From: Tipula vernalis
Taxonomy: Eukaryota; Arthropoda; Insecta; Diptera; Tipulidae
Direction of reading: 5' to 3'
Length of the DNA: 64,000 nt
NCBI GenBank assembly: GCA_958295665.1
Contig: OY282559.1
Coordinates: forward strand, 259,786,245-259,850,244
This document shows, piece after piece, positions 11,336 through 23,221 of this stretch (its first letter is position 1; every line of letters starts with the position of its first letter). Below the pieces are notes generated by a model. That model ran no database searches. It worked only from the letters and a program-made list of their open reading frames with translations, and was not told the origin of the DNA. Position numbers and translations under genes: made by a program.

Positions 11336-12507
11336 TGTAACCTCATGGCTTAGACAACGGCTGAAACGGTGGTCGCACACTATTACCGGGTAGCTCCCCT
11401 TCGGATAGGGAGGTTCTGTTCTCCACCGATATCAGCAGCCATGTTACAATTGTTTTCACTTTAAAGTGTGCAGAAAAAAATTTAAAAAAAAACCGTCATT
11501 TGGTGAACTCTAAAAGTTCATATGGAAAAGCACTTCACACACTGTATATCACTATCCATCTAACTTTTCACTTGGTTACCACATACCTACATATCTCTCA
11601 CTATCGTATTACATCAGAAAAGAAAAATCGGCACAATGAAAAAAATGCAAATCCACGTTTAAACAAAAAATGGAACCTTAGGAACAAGGAGCAAAATTTG
11701 AACAATCCCAATAATACTTACAAATGATTATATGTAGCTACAATTGCTTATAGAAAATTAAATAGAATAAAATAAATAGAAAAAAGGCGCATGAAAATAC
11801 TTAACAATACAATAACCCGTTGATAATGACCCTTACAAAAAAATTTGATGCTGACCGCCTCATTAATGATGATGTATATAGTAACGCTGCCTCTTTCACC
11901 ACCGATTGTTCTGCATTCACTGGATTCTGTGGCCAATGTTCACCAGCATATATTTTGTTGTCGTTTTGGGGTTGTATAATTCCGCGGATGGATGATATAA
12001 TCTGCAGATTTATGTTGACAAATTTAGGGTAATACCGTATTTCTCAACAGCGGTTAATATAGCAAAAGTAATCCCGTATAGCAGTATCTCAACCAAACAC
12101 ATCGAAACGCACGATTATTTTCCGTTTTTTTGGTTTTCTACTTTTTCTGTTAATTAGGAATTTGTTCTAGTTTTTAGTTTACACAATATAATTTAGGTAC
12201 ACAATTATTGCCCAATTAAATTTATGAGCATCACACTTTTATCAGTACATATTTTATTACATTAATTTTGAGATAAGATTTAATTTTTTTATTTTATTTT
12301 ATTGTAAATGTTCGTTTTTTTTATAAGATGATACAGATGAGTAGGTAAATCTTAAATTTGTTGGTTTATTTATATAATTTATGTAATATACTATGAAATT
12401 TAATGGTTAAGAGATATATGTATGTACATAATATGAATGGGTAAGAATAAATAAAAACTAATTGCTCACGCACAGTTTACGGTGCCAAATTTAGTGCGTT
12501 CGTTACA
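11336..12507 (-). repeat. 5' LTR of element A (1172 bp)
   Basis: Direct repeat of 4267-5945 with the same TG...CA ends, lacking about 475 bp that the other copy has. The identity looks high but with scattered substitutions and small indels, so the insertion is not very recent. Confidence 0.88.
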
Positions 12508-12750
12508 ATCTCAACCGTCAAACGAGCATATATATAAAAAATTACTCAACTGCTCAGGATACCCTACAATCCAACCACAACTCAACTCAAACTCAATCGC
12601 AATTCAACTCGCAAATGGAACCCAACTCAACCCTCAGTTCAACCGCAAACTCAACGCCCAACTCAATCCTCAAACCAGTATATATAAAAAGTTGGTCAAC
12701 TGCACACGTAACCCTAATCCAACCCGAACTCAATTCCAAATCAAACATAT
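12508..12750. repeat. Low-complexity (ACTCAA)-rich tract with an imperfect duplication
   Basis: Dense runs of CAACTCAA-like units lie at about 12570-12670. They are bracketed by two related segments containing ATATATAAAAA followed by CTCAACTGC or GTCAACTGC, then ACCCTA (about 12521 and 12675). An open frame of 97 codons rich in Q, N and P spans it, but this reflects the repeat and is probably not a gene. Confidence 0.6.
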
Positions 12751-13216
12751 TGTGACGGTGACACCTAGTGTGTAATAGAATAAGTTAAATTAATAGCTCA
12801 ATGTTAAACTGTACTAAAATGGAATTTTCCATGATCAAATTGTTCTAAATGTTACTACGCTATTCTAACTGGAAAAGTCAAGAGCTTTCTAGAAGTTTGG
12901 TTTCTGTATGTAAAAAGGCGAACGAAGTCGAATTGCATTAGTAGTATTTGGTAAGCGACAGTGTGAAGATTAAAAAGGAATTAAAAAGTGATTTAAAAAG
13001 TGTTTTTGTGAAAATAAAAATCATAAGTGTACAGTAAAATTTGAGAATAATTTATATAAAATGATTTTGTGAATTTTTATTAATAAATTGTATTGAAATT
13101 GTATTGTAATAATTCTTGTACTAAATAAATAAATTCGTTGGTGATAAATTGAATTGATTTTGTATTATTCACAATCCAGTGATCCGAACCTTGATTGACA
13201 AGGTAAAAACGTAACC
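12751..13216 (+). repeat. Solo LTR of the element B family
   Basis: Starts TGTGACGGTGACACC and ends AAAAACGTAACC, aligning along its length with the 5' LTR at 40975-41475 (start GTGACACCTAGTGTG, end ATCCAGTGATNCGAACC, then AAAAACGTAAC). No internal region follows, so it is a solo LTR left by LTR-LTR recombination. Flanks are ATAT on the left and ATAC on the right, consistent with a slightly diverged 4-bp target duplication. The last base differs from the expected A. Confidence 0.85.
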
Positions 13217-13649
13217 ATACATATATAAAAAATTGGTAAATATTTGTATAAGCAGGTGGTTTTCAGGTATGTACCCGACCCTGCTGACGTGTAGATCCCA
13301 AAATCCTTTCAATTCTCCATCTTGACCATTGTGACCATAGAAACAGATTGGTGAACAAAATTTCAAATCGGACAGGAAGTTCTGGGGGTGCAGACAGACA
13401 TTCAGATATCAAGGCGTCCAGACATTCAGACAGACGCGACAGACATTTTTTCTTTTTTTTGGACTGAGGGACTTTCAAAACATTGAGAAAAGTGGTTTTA
13501 AGCCACCAATAGGTTATTTTTGACAGGATTTCAATAAATTTTGTCGTTTTGAACCGAAGTTAATATTTTCCTTTGTTGTATCATTAATTAATGCCCATAC
13601 AAAATATGTATGAAGAATAAAGTTTTTTTCATGCATATATGTACATACA
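13217..13649. other. Unassigned spacer
   Basis: No gene is seen. A motif CATACATATATAAAAAATTGG immediately after the solo LTR (shown without context) resembles the ATATATAAAAA segments upstream of it, so the LTR probably inserted into that repeat. A CAGACAGACATTCAGA-type run lies near 13390-13445. Confidence 0.4.
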
Positions 13650-14758
13650 TAGGATTCCTCGTTTAGTTGTAGTAGCTTGATCATTTAAACTGACTTCGAA
13701 TTGAAAGGTATCCTTTATTGGATTCCAATGCAATTCCAATACTTTAGTTGAGTCGCGGAAAGATTTTTCTATTTCTAAAATGTTTGCTTTGGTACCAGGT
13801 TACCAGGCAATTCGTATGTGGTGAATGGTTTGTTCGGCTCTTCTCTCCATATGATTCGTTGAAATCTGGTATCAGCTTCTCTTATACCAATTTGGCGATA
13901 CATTTTTTCAATATCGGCTGTGATCGCTACTTTGTACTTCCTAAAACGAGATTTCTGCTTACAAGATTTCATAGAGACTTGATTGTATTTTCGGTCCGAC
14001 TGCCAGACAGTCATTCAGTGATTTTCCTGTAGTAACCCTTAATTTTGTTGTTTTGCCTTTGCCTTTGCTGACGCCGTGATGTGGTAGATAATAGGTGCTT
14101 TCATAGTTGTTTGTGAAATCATTGTCTACTTCCTTCATGTGTCCCAGATTCAAATATTCTATCATGAAAGCTTTGTACAACGCAGCAAATTCATGATCTC
14201 TTGCGAATCTTCTTTCAATAGAATGCATTCTCTGCACCGCTTTGGGATAAGAACAGCCTAAGACAGACGGGGCTATTTTGAATGGTAATCCAACCTTTAT
14301 TCGACCAGATTCGTCTATCGTTTTGGTATCATCGAAACATTTCTCACATAATTGTTCTTCCTGGGATAAATGAGGTCGGGTCACTTCTATATTTTCAATC
14401 TCCCAGAATCTTCTTAATAAATTCTCGAGATCATTCTCTAATTTGTCGATAGTAATAATAAATGATTCTTTTGGCCGCACTTCACTTGCCTTTCCCGCAA
14501 TTACCCATCCTAGAAGTGTGTTCTGCATGATCAATTGGTTTTTGGTGACAATCTTTCCATAGGTCAGCATTACAAAAAAACTATCTGCTCCTATTATAAT
14601 GTCGATATCTGCTCCGTTGTAAAAGTGTGGATCGGCCAATTCATACTGCTTAATTTCTCGTAGGTTAATAGACTCGGAAATTGCCCTTTGTTTGGTGGTC
14701 AGTTTAGGGAATACGAAGGCCTCTACGTGGAAAATTGGTTCGGTTTAATTCCATGGGG
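13650..14758 (-). pseudogene. BEL/Pao pol relic (end of protease, start and thumb of RT)
   Basis: The 13959-14639 frame contains YNGADIDIIIGADSFF (end of the BEL aspartic protease), LLGWVIAGK, RRFWEIENIE and PFKIAPSVLGCSYPKAVQRM, blocks found between protease and RT in BEL/Pao pol. After a frameshift, 13775-14014 gives ITADIEKMYRQIGIREAD with RT motif A and TYEL. The next sequence, in another frame, is KSFRDSTKVLELHWNPIKD followed by TKRGIL, which belongs after the YVDD active site. About 100 residues of RT core are therefore missing by internal deletion. Similarity ends near 13650, so RNase H, integrase and the 3' LTR are absent. Confidence 0.82.
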
Positions 14759-16267
14759 TTATTTGTAACGATACTGCTCCTCTCGTATAACCGTTTGTGA
14801 TGGCTCCAATGCCCGATATATAGCTAGTTTGGCACTGCTTCTCTTTAATTGGAGTTTTTGTGCACATTTCTCCGTGATGAATGAACCTTGGGATCCGGAA
14901 TCCAGTAACACTCGACATAATTGGTTTTGCTGCAGCCCATCAAGTACACGTACCAAAGCGGTGGGTAATAGTGAATCTCCTATTTGGGTATTGGTAGTGT
15001 AGTTTAATGTCTTAGCTTCAGTTTGGTTGATGTTGGTTGCTGATTTTGTGGCTACATCTTCATGGAGTAGACTATGGTGTTTTCTATTGCATTGCTTGCA
15101 CCGGAATCTCGATTTGCAGTTGTACACATTATGGTTGTTGTTGAAGCAGTTGAAACATCGGTTTTCATTTATTAGCAAAGATTTTCTTTCATTTACGGTC
15201 ATTTCTTTGAATTTTACACATTCGAAAAGTTTGTGGTGTTCGGTTGGACATATTGAACGCGGTTCAACTAGACTGCTTGATACGGTATGGCTTTTGATCG
15301 CCGGTTTTGGATGATTTGATGTTAATTGAAAACGTTTGTTTTGACCTTTCAAGGATTCAAGTTCGTCGATTCGTCTACTGAGAAATTCAAAGAATTGCTT
15401 TAACGTTGGAAGATTATATTCTGCAGAAGCTTGTGCCCATAAATTATTAGTTTCATCGTCTAGCTTATTGACCATAATGTGAATTAGCCAATGGTCTCTT
15501 GACTCTGCTTCGTCTCCCAATGCCTTCAAACCTCGGATTATTTCATCTGAGGTATCCAGTCGACGCCTTACATTCATACTATTTGCCGTTGTTACAGAAG
15601 GTTGATACATACAATTTTTTATGAACGCTTGAATGGTATGTTTTTTGCGTTCATATCGTTCTCTTAGTTTTTTCAATGCTTCTATGTAGTAAGCATCCGT
15701 AATGCTAAAATGTTTCAAAAGACCGGACGCTTCACCCTTTAATGATCCCTTCAAATATTGGAATTTCTGCGATGGAGTTAATCTGTGGTTATCGTGTATT
15801 GTTGAACAGAATAAGTCGTGGAATGACTGCCATTCAGTGTAATCTCCGCAGAAACATGGGATGCTTATTTTTGGCAATTTTACCTCCGCGTGAGCTCCTG
15901 CCATCGAAGCTTCGATTATTGTATCATTAAGCGATACAGGTGGTTCGATCTTTGTTCTTAAGGCAAGGCTCAATCCTGCCACTGCTCTGTAATAATTATC
16001 TTGAAAGTTCGTATCTAAATTCTCGTTATTATCTAACGAAACTATTTTATTTTCGATCTCCATGAATTCATTCCTGTAGCGCTCAATGTTGCTCAATCGC
16101 ACTTTTATGTCTTCGATGTTGGTGGAAGTGCTTATGGTGTTAATATTATTCAATAGTTTGGTCAAGCTTCCTTTGATATAGGTTCTTCTTTTCTTCAAGG
16201 CCGCGATATCGGACATTTTGTTTTGCAATTTAGGTTCACTTGTCACTATCACTTTATCAATTTTCAC
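14759..16267 (-). CDS. BEL/Pao Gag-protease polyprotein (intact 502-codon frame)
   Basis: The frame runs from an ATG shortly after the putative primer-binding site. An N-terminal coiled-coil region (residues 1-100) precedes a DUF1759-type gag core, recognisable from LPKISIPCFCGDYTEWQSFH near 135 and FQYLKGSLKGEA near 170. Then come Cys/His clusters (CFNCFNNNHNVYNC and CKQCNRKHHSLLH, about 375-405). A DUF1758 aspartic peptidase active site (LLDSGSQGSFIT) lies near 460. It builds the particle and processes the polyprotein. The frame is unbroken until a stop near the middle of the protease, after which pol is frameshifted, so it is likely non-functional downstream. Orientation and neighbours agree with a 5' BEL fragment. 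Confidence 0.85.
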   Translation of the reverse strand: MKIDKVIVTSEPKLQNKMSDIAALKKRRTYIKGSLTKLLNNINTISTSTNIEDIKVRLSNIERYRNEFMEIENKIVSLDNNENLDTNFQDNYYRAVAGLSLALRTKIEPPVSLNDTIIEASMAGAHAEVKLPKISIPCFCGDYTEWQSFHDLFCSTIHDNHRLTPSQKFQYLKGSLKGEASGLLKHFSITDAYYIEALKKLRERYERKKHTIQAFIKNCMYQPSVTTANSMNVRRRLDTSDEIIRGLKALGDEAESRDHWLIHIMVNKLDDETNNLWAQASAEYNLPTLKQFFEFLSRRIDELESLKGQNKRFQLTSNHPKPAIKSHTVSSSLVEPRSICPTEHHKLFECVKFKEMTVNERKSLLINENRCFNCFNNNHNVYNCKSRFRCKQCNRKHHSLLHEDVATKSATNINQTEAKTLNYTTNTQIGDSLLPTALVRVLDGLQQNQLCRVLLDSGSQGSFITEKCAQKLQLKRSSAKLAIYRALEPSQTVIREEQYRYK

Positions 16268-17277
16268 TTATATACCGATGGAACGAGTATTCGCAAGTTT
16301 ACGAGAAAGTCTTTTAACCAGATTTATAATAAGTTTATTTAAATTTATGAATAAAATACGCTTATCTTTGCTTTTTATTATTTATTCAATATAAAGTTTT
16401 AATAGGATAATTTATACTTGCGGTTTTTACTCTCCATGCGGTTGACTCAGCAAGGTTGATTTTGTTGTATATCTGGATTTCCACAGCTCACAGATTCTGG
16501 ATAATATCCGGTTTCAATATATTTTATCTGCTTCCTCGTATGGCGATAAATCAGGCAGCAATCCGTCTCGAAGGACCAATGTTTTCGTACTAAGGTTTCG
16601 GGTACCACGAACAATAAATAAACCCGGTACAAAAGAAGGTGCAATAACTTTATTGGTTCTAGTAAATAATTCAATTTATTAGATGTTTACGCCTTGATGG
16701 TTGGTAAGTAAGAGATTTTTTTTTAATTTCATTTTTTACAAAAAAAATTAATTCTTAATGACTAAGCGCTTTTCCTTATGATACCACAAATTTAGTTTTA
16801 TACTCAATGGCAGATGGCCAAGACTCTACACAACAGCATTAGATATATATATGGTATAATACATTTTTGGTTTTTAACTTTTTATGCTTAAAGGCAGATG
16901 GCTGAAATTCTACACAACATTTGCAAAGTATAAATTTAGATAATTAAAATTTCATTAAATATAATGTAAACAAATAAAAGCAAGAGCTTTACAAATTTAA
17001 TTAAATTAAAACCTAATTAATTAAAGTGCCTTAATGTTATCAAGATAAGTATATAATTCTAAATAGACAAGTTTATAAATTTAATTTTAATATAATTATT
17101 TGATTTCAGATTTTGATTGGGTTTGGATACAATAAGAAATAATCGATTTCAAATGGGAAATTACAATTGTATGATTGATCTTTTATGTGTTGTTGCTAAT
17201 AGATTTCCCATTTTTTTCTTTTCAGGTGAATTTCATCATACTGTTGCTGCAACAAGAGCAACTTTGCAATGCCTAGT
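16268..17277. other. BEL/Pao leader and possible 5' LTR, then AT-rich DNA
   Basis: The leader of the BEL element runs to about 16593. The 5' LTR should begin at about 16608, but with no second LTR in the window its outer boundary cannot be placed. Around 16800-16920 a motif GGCAGATGGC followed by CTACACAACA occurs twice about 85 bp apart. No gene is visible. Confidence 0.4.
16594..16607 (-). promoter_or_regulatory. Putative primer-binding site of the BEL/Pao element
   Basis: Minus-strand TGGTACCCGAAACC starts with the TGG that pairs with tRNA CCA. It is followed by a leader motif ATTGGTCCTTCGAG reminiscent of BEL leaders, and lies about 330 bp before the gag start. The tRNA identity is not assigned. 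Confidence 0.45.
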
Positions 17278-17645
17278 TATTATTATTATTATTGAAGAGC
17301 CATGTGGGCGTTCAGCCACTTCGCACTGCGACCTAAAAGATCTCTTGTGCTTGGACCCTGTTTAATTATCCGTACAGTCAATATTCAGGCTCTTAATGAT
17401 CCCGATAGTATTGCCGGCCAGTACGCGGTACATACTATCTAGGCTCATTGCACTCCCTCCAAGATATTTACTATAGCATATACTTCTGCTAGGAAGATGA
17501 TAACATTGGTTCCCAAGGACTTTGACAGGGCAGTCCCACTTCACTATATTCCTACCCATGCTCCGTCTTCCGTTTTGATTTACTCTTACGAGTTTCTGGG
17601 AATGGAAAATCGCCTGTAGGACACCGAGCTTTGCTACAGGAAGGC
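17278..17645 (-). pseudogene. RNase H-bearing non-LTR element, 3' relic with (TAA)n tail
   Basis: A minus-strand frame gives SLGTNVIIFLAEVYAI, matching the LGTNV...FQAEVYAI block of the RNase H domain in I/R1-group non-LTR retrotransposons. The preceding EYSEVGL-like segment fits GVYSE of the same fold, in shifted frames. The relic ends in ATAATAATAATAATAA on the minus strand (plus-strand 17278-17295), a TAA-repeat tail typical of such elements. It is 5'-truncated and too decayed for clade assignment. Confidence 0.45.
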
Positions 17646-20600
17646 TAAATAAAACTGTAGGGTGGCTGGTATCCAGAGTAGGCATTCTTCAACTGATTAG
17701 CATCAATAACATCCAACATCAATAGTTTTTCGAAATATTTTTGATGTTGGAAATTTCTTCATTTGCTAAAATTTAAAATTTCATGATTTTGGAAAAAAAT
17801 AAAGTTTTAATTACCTGAGTCTCCCAGAAATTCGGAAAATATGAATTTTTTAAATGATTTGGATGTATGCGTTTCTTAAATTGTTTTTAAACTAATTTTA
17901 AATTATTGTTCAAATTCTGTAACTGGATTCGTGTTCAATTATCACAAAAATAATCTGCCCTTGGTAAATCCCAAGGTAGCCAGCGCTGAACTATACGGAA
18001 ATATAATAACAAATAACCGCAGTAATTACAATTTATCTTAAATTATTTCATCACATTTATACATCTGATTTACATGTAACTTTATTTTTTAATATAATTA
18101 TACAATTCTTGAAATTTAACTTTAAGTTGTTTACTTTTGTTGTTTTGTATAAAATAAAATAAATTACATGAAGAGGTGTAAATAAATTATGAACATAAAA
18201 AAATGCATGAGTGCATGTTACCAAAATAAAAAATAAAAAATCCGAATATGAGTAATTGAAGTTAATAATGAGATTTTATTAAGCCACCAGCAAATTGGCG
18301 AGATTCTTATTAAAAAATATAATAAATGTAATTTATAAAGTCATTCGGATGTCGTGTTGATTGCTTATACATAAATTTATAAATTTTGCATTGATTTGCC
18401 ATTAATATAATATGTACAAGTAAAGTTGGAGAAAGGTAAATGTTAAGAAAATTATAAAACTCAATTTGGTACAAACGGTCAACAATAAATATACAAAAGA
18501 AGACTTTGGTTTGGTCAAAAAACTTTTTGCTCCAGAAATTACTGAATTAAAAATGTTCGATATCTTATAAAAATGCTAAATAAATATAGTCATTAATAGT
18601 CATTATATGTATGTATAGCAACAATTAGTTGGTATAACGCGAAACAGATGACAGTAGGATAAAAATATGTAACTTTAGTACGGTGTCTGCTTTTTTTTTT
18701 TAATTACAAACGTACGCTGGCGTTAAACGATGAAATAAGTAAAATGCACACGCACTGCAAAATTATTTTTGTATCCGCTGCACAAATTTATGTGCAATTA
18801 AAATCAAAACATATTTAAATTATGTGTACAAGAACAGTAAGAAATTTCCAAGTTGTTGGTTTTTTAATTAAATATGATATATAATATAATGTTTTACCTT
18901 AAATATAATTTATAAACCACGTTTTTACGGTATACGTACACGCATTAAAATAGTTTGTTGTTGTTATTACATGAGTCGACGCTCTTATTCTAATTGTTGA
19001 CTTTTAGTCATTTTAATGGTCGAAAAAAAAAAAATTTTGTCAACAAAAAGTGAATAATCGCTGTTGACTTGTGGTTAAATATGTTCATAATAAATTATGG
19101 CAATTTTGATTTATTCTAAGAATGAATTACATATAACTGAATTGATGCGTCAATAAAAAGAGACAGGGATTCCCACTTACACTATAGGCGTGATCTATAC
19201 ACGATTCCATTTGTGATTTACGAGCTAGCTATTTAAAATTGTTTTTATGCATATCCAGAAACTTTACGAATTACAACATATACATATTCTTAAACAGTCA
19301 AATCAGAGCCACCTAAATAATAGAGCATTAATGAACTGTGGTCGTGGAAATAGAAAAAAAGTTTCCAATTTTTGTTTTAGTTCTAGATAATTTATTGATA
19401 AATTTGTAAAACTAATTATTACAAGAAAATGGGAGCCATTTTCTTAAAATATAAAACAGTTCATACATTTACGATAATATTGTTTGGAATATAATTGAAT
19501 GTAACTAGCAGAAATACCCGGCATTGCTTGGCTGTAAGTAGAAATCAAAATTATTCGATTTTCAAACTACCCGTGGTACCTGGATATATTGCAGCAATTA
19601 AAATATTAAGTTTGTATTGTGTACAAATAAATAAACACCCGAGTTTCTACTTTGTAATTGGTTTATTTTGAGTTAATTTGTGTGTTGACTTGAAATACGT
19701 TCGCCACCATCGAGAATCAAAAACCAACAAGAAAAAAGAACCAAAACGCGACCGACAATTCCACACAAAACCAGAAATTATAATTTTTTCTTTTTTTTTT
19801 GTGATGACGTGACGTTTACATAATTATGTTGGCATTATTTGGTATTAGTAAAATAATTTTATCACAGATGGACGTATTCGAATTAGAACATTATAAATGT
19901 TTATTTTGCTTTCCGTGCATGAGTTTGACAACTACTGTCAGTTTATATGACAATTAAACGTTGGTATGTTCATTTATTTAGTGCAAGTAAATATATATAG
20001 TGATCGTTATAGTGAACTAGTTTTGGAGTTAATAGTTTCCAGCAAATTCATCCAGGGAGAACGTATTGTTTGATTCTTAAAGCTAAGTATTATTATATTA
20101 ACATTTATGGGTACAAAAGGTATAATAACTAATTGTCTAATATTATTTCTTTTTAGGTTAAACCCAATTGGCCAACAACAAAACAAAAATAAATTGGAAA
20201 ACAAACTTACAAAAATAAAGTGCATATAAACTAAATGTAGTGTTTTTCTTATTGAAATGTGATGGTGAGTCCTTAACAGTACCCAACAGAGTATTGAAAG
20301 TATCCTGTTTCCCCTTATTAGCCACACCTAATAAGTAGCGGCTTGCCTGACTGAAAATTGCCCAGTTTCTCAGCACGAGCATCTTTAAATAGCCGCATTA
20401 CAATAATAAATCGTACCTTTAGAAGCGCCAAGCCATAAATGAGCTGCACCCCATTAAAAAGTAAAGATTGGTTTTTTGAGTTTCTTATGTTTTTTCCATT
20501 CTTCCCAGCAGCTCAATGCACCGATAGAAATTTTTTGACAGAGCATAACGAATATTTGGTTAGACGTTGGTGGCGTGTGAATATGAATTTAAAAAAATTG

Positions 20601-21287
20601 TTGCAGATAATATAAAATAAAAGCAAAACCGACAAACGAATTTTACAAGAATTACAAGAATTATAATGTATCCATAAATGTTCAATATGCAAGTGATGAA
20701 TATTTAACGGGAGTATTGGTTTTAGATTATAAGAATCCAAATAATATTGGTGGCCATCATGATTTGGATTCTATATTCATAATATAAATTCTCGACCACA
20801 GTCAAGCGATTGTACAAGCGAAAGCAGCCGAAATATTTATAAACTAAAAGAAGATTTACACTAAGCGATCATGATTATTTCCGTGGTTGCCGAACAATGT
20901 TAGATCTTTAAGGAATACATTATAGAAGAGTAAATAAATTTTGAGAAACCAATTCAATCAATTCATTCATAGTTTTATTGTAGGTGGAACAGGGGTTGAT
21001 CTGAGCATTGGTCTCAAGTCATCTTTTATTTGCTCTAATACATAAATAAAAGATTCCTTAGATAAACGGAAAAATGTTGTAAACCTGTAAAATTGTTGAT
21101 TATTTTGTTAAATAAATGTTACATTAATATGTATAAAAATACGAACATGCTTGAAGGAAGTATTTTCCTCTCAACGGCCATCGATAATTCACCATCGCTC
21201 TCATTATCGTCACTACTTAAATAAATTGCAATGCAATCCATTTTCAATCACCAAATAGCATAAACTTTTATTATAATTTTAAAAAAT
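17646..21287. other. Gene-poor AT-rich stretch
   Basis: I see no recognisable coding region, RNA gene or terminal-repeat pair. Short ORFs (for example 20007-20382 and 20513-20740 on the minus strand) are AT-driven and carry no motif I recognise. A GC-richer phrase AGAAATACCCGGCATTGC near 19510 looks like part of a dispersed repeat but could not be assigned. Confidence 0.4.
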
Positions 21288-21292
21288 AACTG

Positions 21293-21447
21293 TGTTATGT
21301 TTGGTTGCTAATTTAATAATAACAAACACTAGTTAGATTAATACATATACATTTATTTATTAGAGCACAACTCATCAGTATGGCGTTCTATATCTAACTA
21401 CCCTAGTGACATAACAGTATAGGAATATAACATATAATAGTATAACA
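21293..21447 (-). repeat. 3' LTR of element D (155 bp)
   Basis: Begins TGTTATGTTTGGTTGC and ends TAGTATAACA. It matches 33305-33461 with a few substitutions and a small indel. It is preceded by the target duplication AACTG. Confidence 0.92.
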
Positions 21448-21460
21448 TCTTCCCTATTTT
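21448..21460 (-). promoter_or_regulatory. Polypurine tract of element D
   Basis: Minus-strand AAAATAGGGAAGA lies directly against the TG start of the 3' LTR, where a polypurine tract primes second-strand DNA synthesis. Confidence 0.7.
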
Positions 21461-21546
21461 AATTTTATTTAAAAATAATATAGTTATATAATTCAAAATT
21501 TTACAGATATCTATTTTATTTAAACTACTTATTTAATTCAAAGTCA

Positions 21547-22674
21547 TCAAATTTTTTTGGATGTTTTATATTTCGTTTCGGACGACTTGCTGATGGTTGA
21601 TTCGCTTCTAAAACATCGTTTGTGTTGATATTTTGAGTCAACATTTGAGTTTTGTAATCTTAGCCATCTATATCGACTATAAGGCGTCCAGAATGTTGTA
21701 ACTTTACTATTTGATTCGGTGAGTTTAACATGCCAAAATCCCTTCGTTGTGTCAACTGTAGAAAATATTATAGCTTTTCCTAGCTCAGGCAAAATTTCAT
21801 CCAATGTATTGAACTGGTAGAGAGGACGTTTGAGAGCAACATTTAATGGAATCGGATCTAAGCAGATTCTAAATGCGTTGTTCTTTTTTACTAACAAAAT
21901 GTTACTCACCCAATCGGTATTATTTTCTTCTTTTGTTATAATTTCATCCTTCTCTAATGTATCCAGTTCCGTTTTTAACCGTTTTCTTAAGGCCATCGGA
22001 ACCCGTAGAGCTGATTGGATAACTGGTTGTATAGATTGATCTATCTTCAGTTCTACTTCACCGCGCAATAAACCGTAGCCAGTAAACATATCACTATATT
22101 TTTCTATAATTTTTTCTGCATTCCTATTTATTATACTACTGTTTATATTTTTACTCATCGCGACTTTAATATCCAATTCGTTATTATTTCCGTTCTTATA
22201 GAATGGTAGCTCATTTTTTGTTATAACATTGCAATACTTTATAATTCCGAGAGATATACACGCACTATTTGACAACAATGGTCCATGGCTAACATCAACT
22301 ACTTGGAAAGTTATATTATATCTTTTATTTTTATGATCACATGGTATTTCAATTTCACCAAAAACTTTTATCGGACTACCACCAAAACTGCTTAGTTTTA
22401 TTTTTGATTTATTTAGTTTCGGACATTCCACTAAACTATATTACTGTTTATATCCGATTAAATATACTATACATCTGCACCTGTATCGAGATCGCACAAT
22501 ATTTTTCCCCATTTATCAAATTTTAGTTTTAATTCAGCTTTTGTACCACCACCGTATTTAGAGTTGTCAACAATCTTATCAATTTTTATTGGAAATTGTG
22601 AACATGAATCGCTGCTATTAGAACTATCACTTTCATAATTCAATTCTCTCACATTTTTACTTTTCTTTTTACAC
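21547..22674 (-). pseudogene. Element D protease and truncated reverse transcriptase
   Basis: Minus-strand frames show the protease active site LCDLDTGADV near 22475, followed at once by a stop and then a long frame (22431-21547). That frame contains SVSHGPLL-like protease C-terminal sequence (here VVDVSHGPLLS), the RT entry block DWVSNILLVKKNNAFRICLD and the motif-A region AIIFSTVDTTKGFWHVKL with its catalytic Asp. After TPYSRYRWLRL the frame is disrupted, and the sequence reaches the 3' LTR without the YxDD box, RNase H or integrase. The upstream end is cut by the palindrome at 22678. It is an inactive, internally deleted pol. Confidence 0.85.
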
Positions 22675-23221
22675 ACTGTCACAAATAAATACTTAACCAG
22701 ATGAACAAGTTTCACGTAAACAAAATGTAGCTGAAATAAAATACACAAATTTTAAAGGGGAAATGTTTGTAACTCGAACGAAAGGCTATATAAGATCGTC
22801 CAAAAATTAATTATCTCTTTTCTTCCTACAGCATTTAGATTACGAAAAAAAAAATCGAAGGAATCTATAGAAACGAAAAGCAAAAAATAATTAAAAACAT
22901 AAGCAATGTACAAGAGGCGAAAATAAAATAAAATCTATTTGTGTATTTTGCGTTAGTATTTGTAGTCTTTACGAATGAAAAAGGCGTACTTTGTTGGCGA
23001 ATTGTTGCTGTTTATTATAGATTGATGCGAATGTATGTATCACCGAAAGTACATATTACGCTATTCCTTTTCTTCTTTCACAAGAATTTTTATAAACAAA
23101 CAATAATTATTGAAATTTTTAGAACGGCCTGCGTAGCTATAGATGAAATGACAACATACACAAATGCAATATAAGTAAAACTTTGTGTGTTGTGAAAATA
23201 CATTAGCGAATTTAATAGGGA

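Larger units (their letters stand above)
4267..12507 (-). mobile_element. Element A: Ty3/Gypsy LTR retrotransposon, Osvaldo/Ulysses-like, decayed
   Basis: Two direct repeats with TGTAACG...GGTTACA ends (4267-5945 and 11336-12507) bracket minus-strand relics in the order gag, protease, RT, RNase H, integrase. That order defines Ty3/Gypsy. A lysine-tRNA-type primer-binding site lies 2 bp inside the 5' LTR. The flanking tetramers are AACT on the left and ATCT on the right, matching at 3 of 4 positions, so the target duplication may have diverged. Coding regions carry frameshifts, stops and deletions, including a large one that removes the first half of RT. No clear polypurine tract is visible beside the 3' LTR. 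The Osvaldo/Ulysses affinity rests on long LTRs, the Lys-type PBS and integrase motifs, and is an inference. Confidence 0.88.

Noticed and set aside
12482..12775. 97-codon ORF rich in Q, N and P
   Set aside because: It starts inside the element A LTR and follows the ACTCAA repeat; composition explains it.
19505..19540. AGAAATACCCGGCATTGC phrase as a transposon end
   Set aside because: It looks like something from a dispersed repeat, but no partner repeat, coding sequence or target duplication was found.
17646..21287. Search for a host gene in the largest repeat-poor stretch
   Set aside because: No ORF longer than about 106 codons, no conserved motif and no clear exon structure.
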